From Syncephalis plumigaleata (Eukaryota > Zoopagomycota > Zoopagomycetes > Zoopagales > Piptocephalidaceae), in assembly GCA_025201365.1 (NCBI GenBank), contig JAIXMF010000018.1, positions 124,001 to 188,000 on the forward strand: a stretch of 64,000 bases of DNA. Reading direction: 5' to 3'. The position numbers were made by a program, and so were the translations under genes. Shown here in pieces: positions 61,301 through 64,000 of this stretch (its first letter is position 1; each line of letters opens with the position of its first letter). Under the pieces are notes generated by a model, which did no database searches, was not told the origin of the DNA, and saw only the letters and a list, made by a program, of their open reading frames with translations.

Positions 61301-64000
61301 AGACGAAACCAGATCTTGAGCGTATTATGGTCCGTGCACTCATGTCAACTCTCGAGCATTTCCACTTTGATCTAAGCCATGCGATAGTTGATACCACGAT
61401 CACCACAGTTAGAACCGATTCAACAGAGCAGAAGACTAGCACAGATAATAGCAGTGATAATAGCAAGAAGGATGCTGATAAAGTAGAAGTAGAGGAGGAG
61501 GAGGAAGCAGAGGATGAGGACGAGGAAGTATTCATTGATGCTCCATCAGCTTCATTTGTTCCAGTGGAAGTGGCAACACGTATTCATACATTGCTCACCA
61601 CTCGACTACTACCAGAGTTAATGACATTTATTCGACCGAAAGATGAGGAGAGTGTACGGACACGAATACCGATGGCATTGGCATTGGCGAGAATATTACG
61701 ACAACTACCTGAAACGTCGTTGCGTATTCAACTACCTGGACTAGTGGTGATCCTATGTCAGTCACTACGCTACAAGACGCAAGATGCGCGTGATTGTACG
61801 CGTGATACATTGAATAAACTAGCACTATTCCTGGGTGCTAGCTATATTCGATTCATTGTAGTCGAGTTACGTAATGCATTAACCCGTGGTTTCCAACGAC
61901 ACGTGCTTGGCTACACGCTATACTCGATCCTAGCCACGCTGCAACCCACGCTTAAACCATCGCATCTTACAGACTGTTTAGATCTTCTGATGAACACGAT
62001 CATCGAGGATATATTCGGTGCTATCGGTGAGGAAAAGGAAGCGGAAGAGTTGACGGGCAAGACCAAGGAGATGCGTAGTATGCGCAGTTACGATTCTTAT
62101 GAAATACTTGCACGCGTCGTTCCTCACAATGCCATCGATCAAATGATTCTGCCCATTAAGGATATCATGAGTGAGACGACAAGTATCAAGGTGATGCGTA
62201 AAGTTGATCAGATACTTGGTCGACTAGCCACCGGCATCAACTACAATCCCGACTTTAAGGCACAAGCATTGGCGCAATTCTGTCACGGTCTCATTGCACT
62301 TGATGCCAAGATCGCCCTACCCAAGTTGAAACCACGCGATCAACGATCGATGCGCGATCTAAACTACGAAGTACAACTGGCGCGTGACACGAATGAGAAG
62401 CAAGATTACTACGCGGTCAATGTGCATCGATTCGTCACGCTAGGTCTCACCATTCTGTTGACGGCGTTCAAGCGCAATCGATTCGATTTATCCGGCGATA
62501 ACAAGGAACATCTAGGCTGGTTGAATAAACTGGTAGATTCCGTGGGCAATGCCACTTATTCGCAGCATGCCTCCGTTATGGCACAATCATTCAAGGTGTT
62601 GGCCATTCTATGTCCACTGCCACTTCATGGTCTAAGCAATGGACGCGTTGCTATTGTTAAGCGTGTCTTTGAGGTATTAAGCAAAGCGACCGATACCGGA
62701 TCCGATCTATGTCAGTCGTGCTTCCGTTTACTCACGGTCATTATTCGACAATGTCCACAGGTGGCGGTATCAGAAGTGCAACTGACCTTCCTGATCAACT
62801 TGATTAAACCGGATATCGAGGAGACGGAGAAGCAAGCGACCACCTTTAACTTGATCCGTGCCATGATAGGTCGTAAATTCATGTCACCCGAAATGTATGA
62901 TCTAATGGATGCACTACGCGAACTACTCGTCACCAGTCAGACGGATCAAGTGCGCGCACAATGTCGACAAATCTACCTGCAATTCCTACTCGAATACCCG
63001 CAGGGTGATAAACGAATCAAGACACAGCTGAGCTTCCTAGTGGGTAATCTATCGTATGTTCATGAAAGTGGACGTGAATCGGTGATGGAGCTAATGCACG
63101 CGATTATCACGAAATTCGACACGAAAATACTCGCACCGCACTGGGAGATGTTCATGCTAGCCTTGGTGTTGGCACTAGTGAATGACGAGTCGAATCGATG
63201 TCGCGAGATGGTTGCCTCGTTAATTCGCGTGTTACTAAAACGAGTTGGCGACACCTCGTTGAGTAACATCTACACGATGCTAGCTCAATGGTTCGAGAAA
63301 AAGGACTCGCTAGCCATGCAACGTGCTGCCATACAAACATTCGGTCTAATGGTCGAGGCATTGGGCCAGAAGACAAGTCAACATGTTACGAAATGGTTAC
63401 AACGTTTGACGCAATGTCTGAATAGCAGCCAAGTTACCATAGATGAAGTGGATGATGAAGCAGAAGATGAATCGGATCAAGTTGCTGGCTGGGAACTTAT
63501 CTACTTCTCGCTATCGACATTCACCAAGATAGCGAAGCAATTCCCCAATATCATTTACGAGTCGTCGTGCCTCGATATATGGCGAAAGATCGTTGAGCTG
63601 CAGTTGTATCCGCATACTTGGATTCGTTTATCGAGTGCACGCCTACTCGGTTTATACTTTGCCAAGGTGGATTCCACCACACTAACACTCAGCAAAGCGT
63701 CAAAGACTAAACTCTGGCTCGAGGCGGATCAGTTGAAGGCATTGGCCACAACGATAACTCGTCAACTAAAGAGTCCACTGCTCAGTGATGATATGGGAAC
63801 ACAGGCAATTAAGAATCTATTCTTTATTGGTCGTTGCCTACACGCACAAGATAAACTGGCGAATAGCAATAGCAATAGCAATAATAGTAACGAGAATAAT
63901 AATGATAATGAAGAAGAAGAAGAGGGAGAAGAAGAAGGAACCACGACTGAGATAAAGAAAGGACAGCAACTATTTGGTCTATTCAAGCGTTTATCATTAG
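55342..64000 (+). CDS. UTP20: UTP20, small-subunit processome HEAT-repeat protein (3' end beyond window)
   Basis: Starts MRGNIAKELNKGEGSRRFK/FQTFKTRIDHVKLNV, the classical Utp20/DRIM start, at 55342. About 14 small exons lead to one giant exon from about 58780 to past the window end, open for over 5.2 kb with no frame break. HEAT-repeat sequence runs throughout. The C-terminal Utp20 hallmark is present: FFHNVYHIQLHRRIRAIQRL (61030-61100). An acidic insert (EVEEEEEAEDEDEE) lies at 61480-61530 and another (NNNDNEEEEEGEEEG) at 63895-63940. Utp20 binds the 5' domain and ITS1 side of pre-rRNA in the 90S particle and helps process 18S and 5.8S precursors in the nucleolus. The last ~10% of the protein is outside the window. 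Confidence 0.95.

Noticed and set aside
1-64000. CRISPR arrays, prokaryotic operons or horizontally acquired bacterial gene clusters
   Set aside because: No regularly spaced repeats were seen; all recognised genes are intron-bearing or fungal/eukaryotic in type.
1-64000. tRNA genes
   Set aside because: No cloverleaf with a convincing B box (GTTCRANNC) and paired acceptor ends was found by eye; a covariance-model scan would be needed to exclude them.

Overview
The window is nuclear DNA of a compact, AT-rich eukaryote, most likely an early-diverging (non-Dikarya) fungus. Genes are 0.3-2 kb apart and carry many short introns (mostly 50-115 nt) with GTAAGT-type donors, CTAAC/TACTAAC-like branch sites and AG acceptors. 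PHO88/SND3 and an MRH4-like helicase point to fungi, while full symplekin, PUF60, striatin and RS-type SRRM2 are unlike the reduced ascomycete yeasts. No prokaryotic operons, CRISPR arrays or rRNA were seen. Placement below 'fungus' is inference.

Layout: 1-9.5 kb holds an F-box-like gene (cut by the window edge), acylphosphatase, a universal stress protein, symplekin and methylmalonate-semialdehyde dehydrogenase. 9.8-19 kb holds a conserved uncharacterised gene with a Gln-rich ORF upstream, LRRC40, PHO88, a FAR1/MULE-like DNA-binding gene and a secreted Ser/Thr/Pro-rich repeat protein. 19-23 kb is gene-poor and repeat-bearing: a dispersed 99-bp repeat, a nested inverted repeat and a ~0.55 kb tandem duplication. 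23.2-25.7 kb holds an FHA-like plus kinase gene. 26.9-38 kb looks like a decay zone: eIF5B without its N-terminal extension, the 3' part of a mitochondrial-type isoleucyl-tRNA synthetase, the 3' part of PUF60, a fossil Ty3-like Gag, and a Pro/Ser-rich gene. 38.3-64 kb is gene-dense again: a membrane-anchored M49-like metallopeptidase, tubulin cofactor B, striatin, SRRM2/Cwc21, an NTF2-like protein, a second F-box-like paralog, a Fanzor (eukaryotic TnpB) relic, THOC3, an MRH4-like DEAD-box helicase and UTP20 (runs off the right edge).

Functionally, RNA processing is over-represented: symplekin (3' end formation), PUF60 and SRRM2/Cwc21 (splicing), THOC3 (export), UTP20 (small-subunit rRNA processing), the MRH4-like helicase (mitoribosome), eIF5B and IleRS (translation). 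No operon-like logic is expected or seen; several neighbours are divergent with short shared promoters (MRH4-like/UTP20, LRRC40/PHO88, SRRM2/NTF2-like, cofactor B/striatin).

Many conserved host genes show one-base frame slips, usually a missing base in a short homopolymer, while symplekin and over 5 kb of UTP20 read cleanly. Some slips may be assembly error; coordinates of spliced products in those genes are approximate. The most unusual finds are the Fanzor relic, the cluster of 5'-truncated gene fragments, and the altered P-loop in eIF5B.
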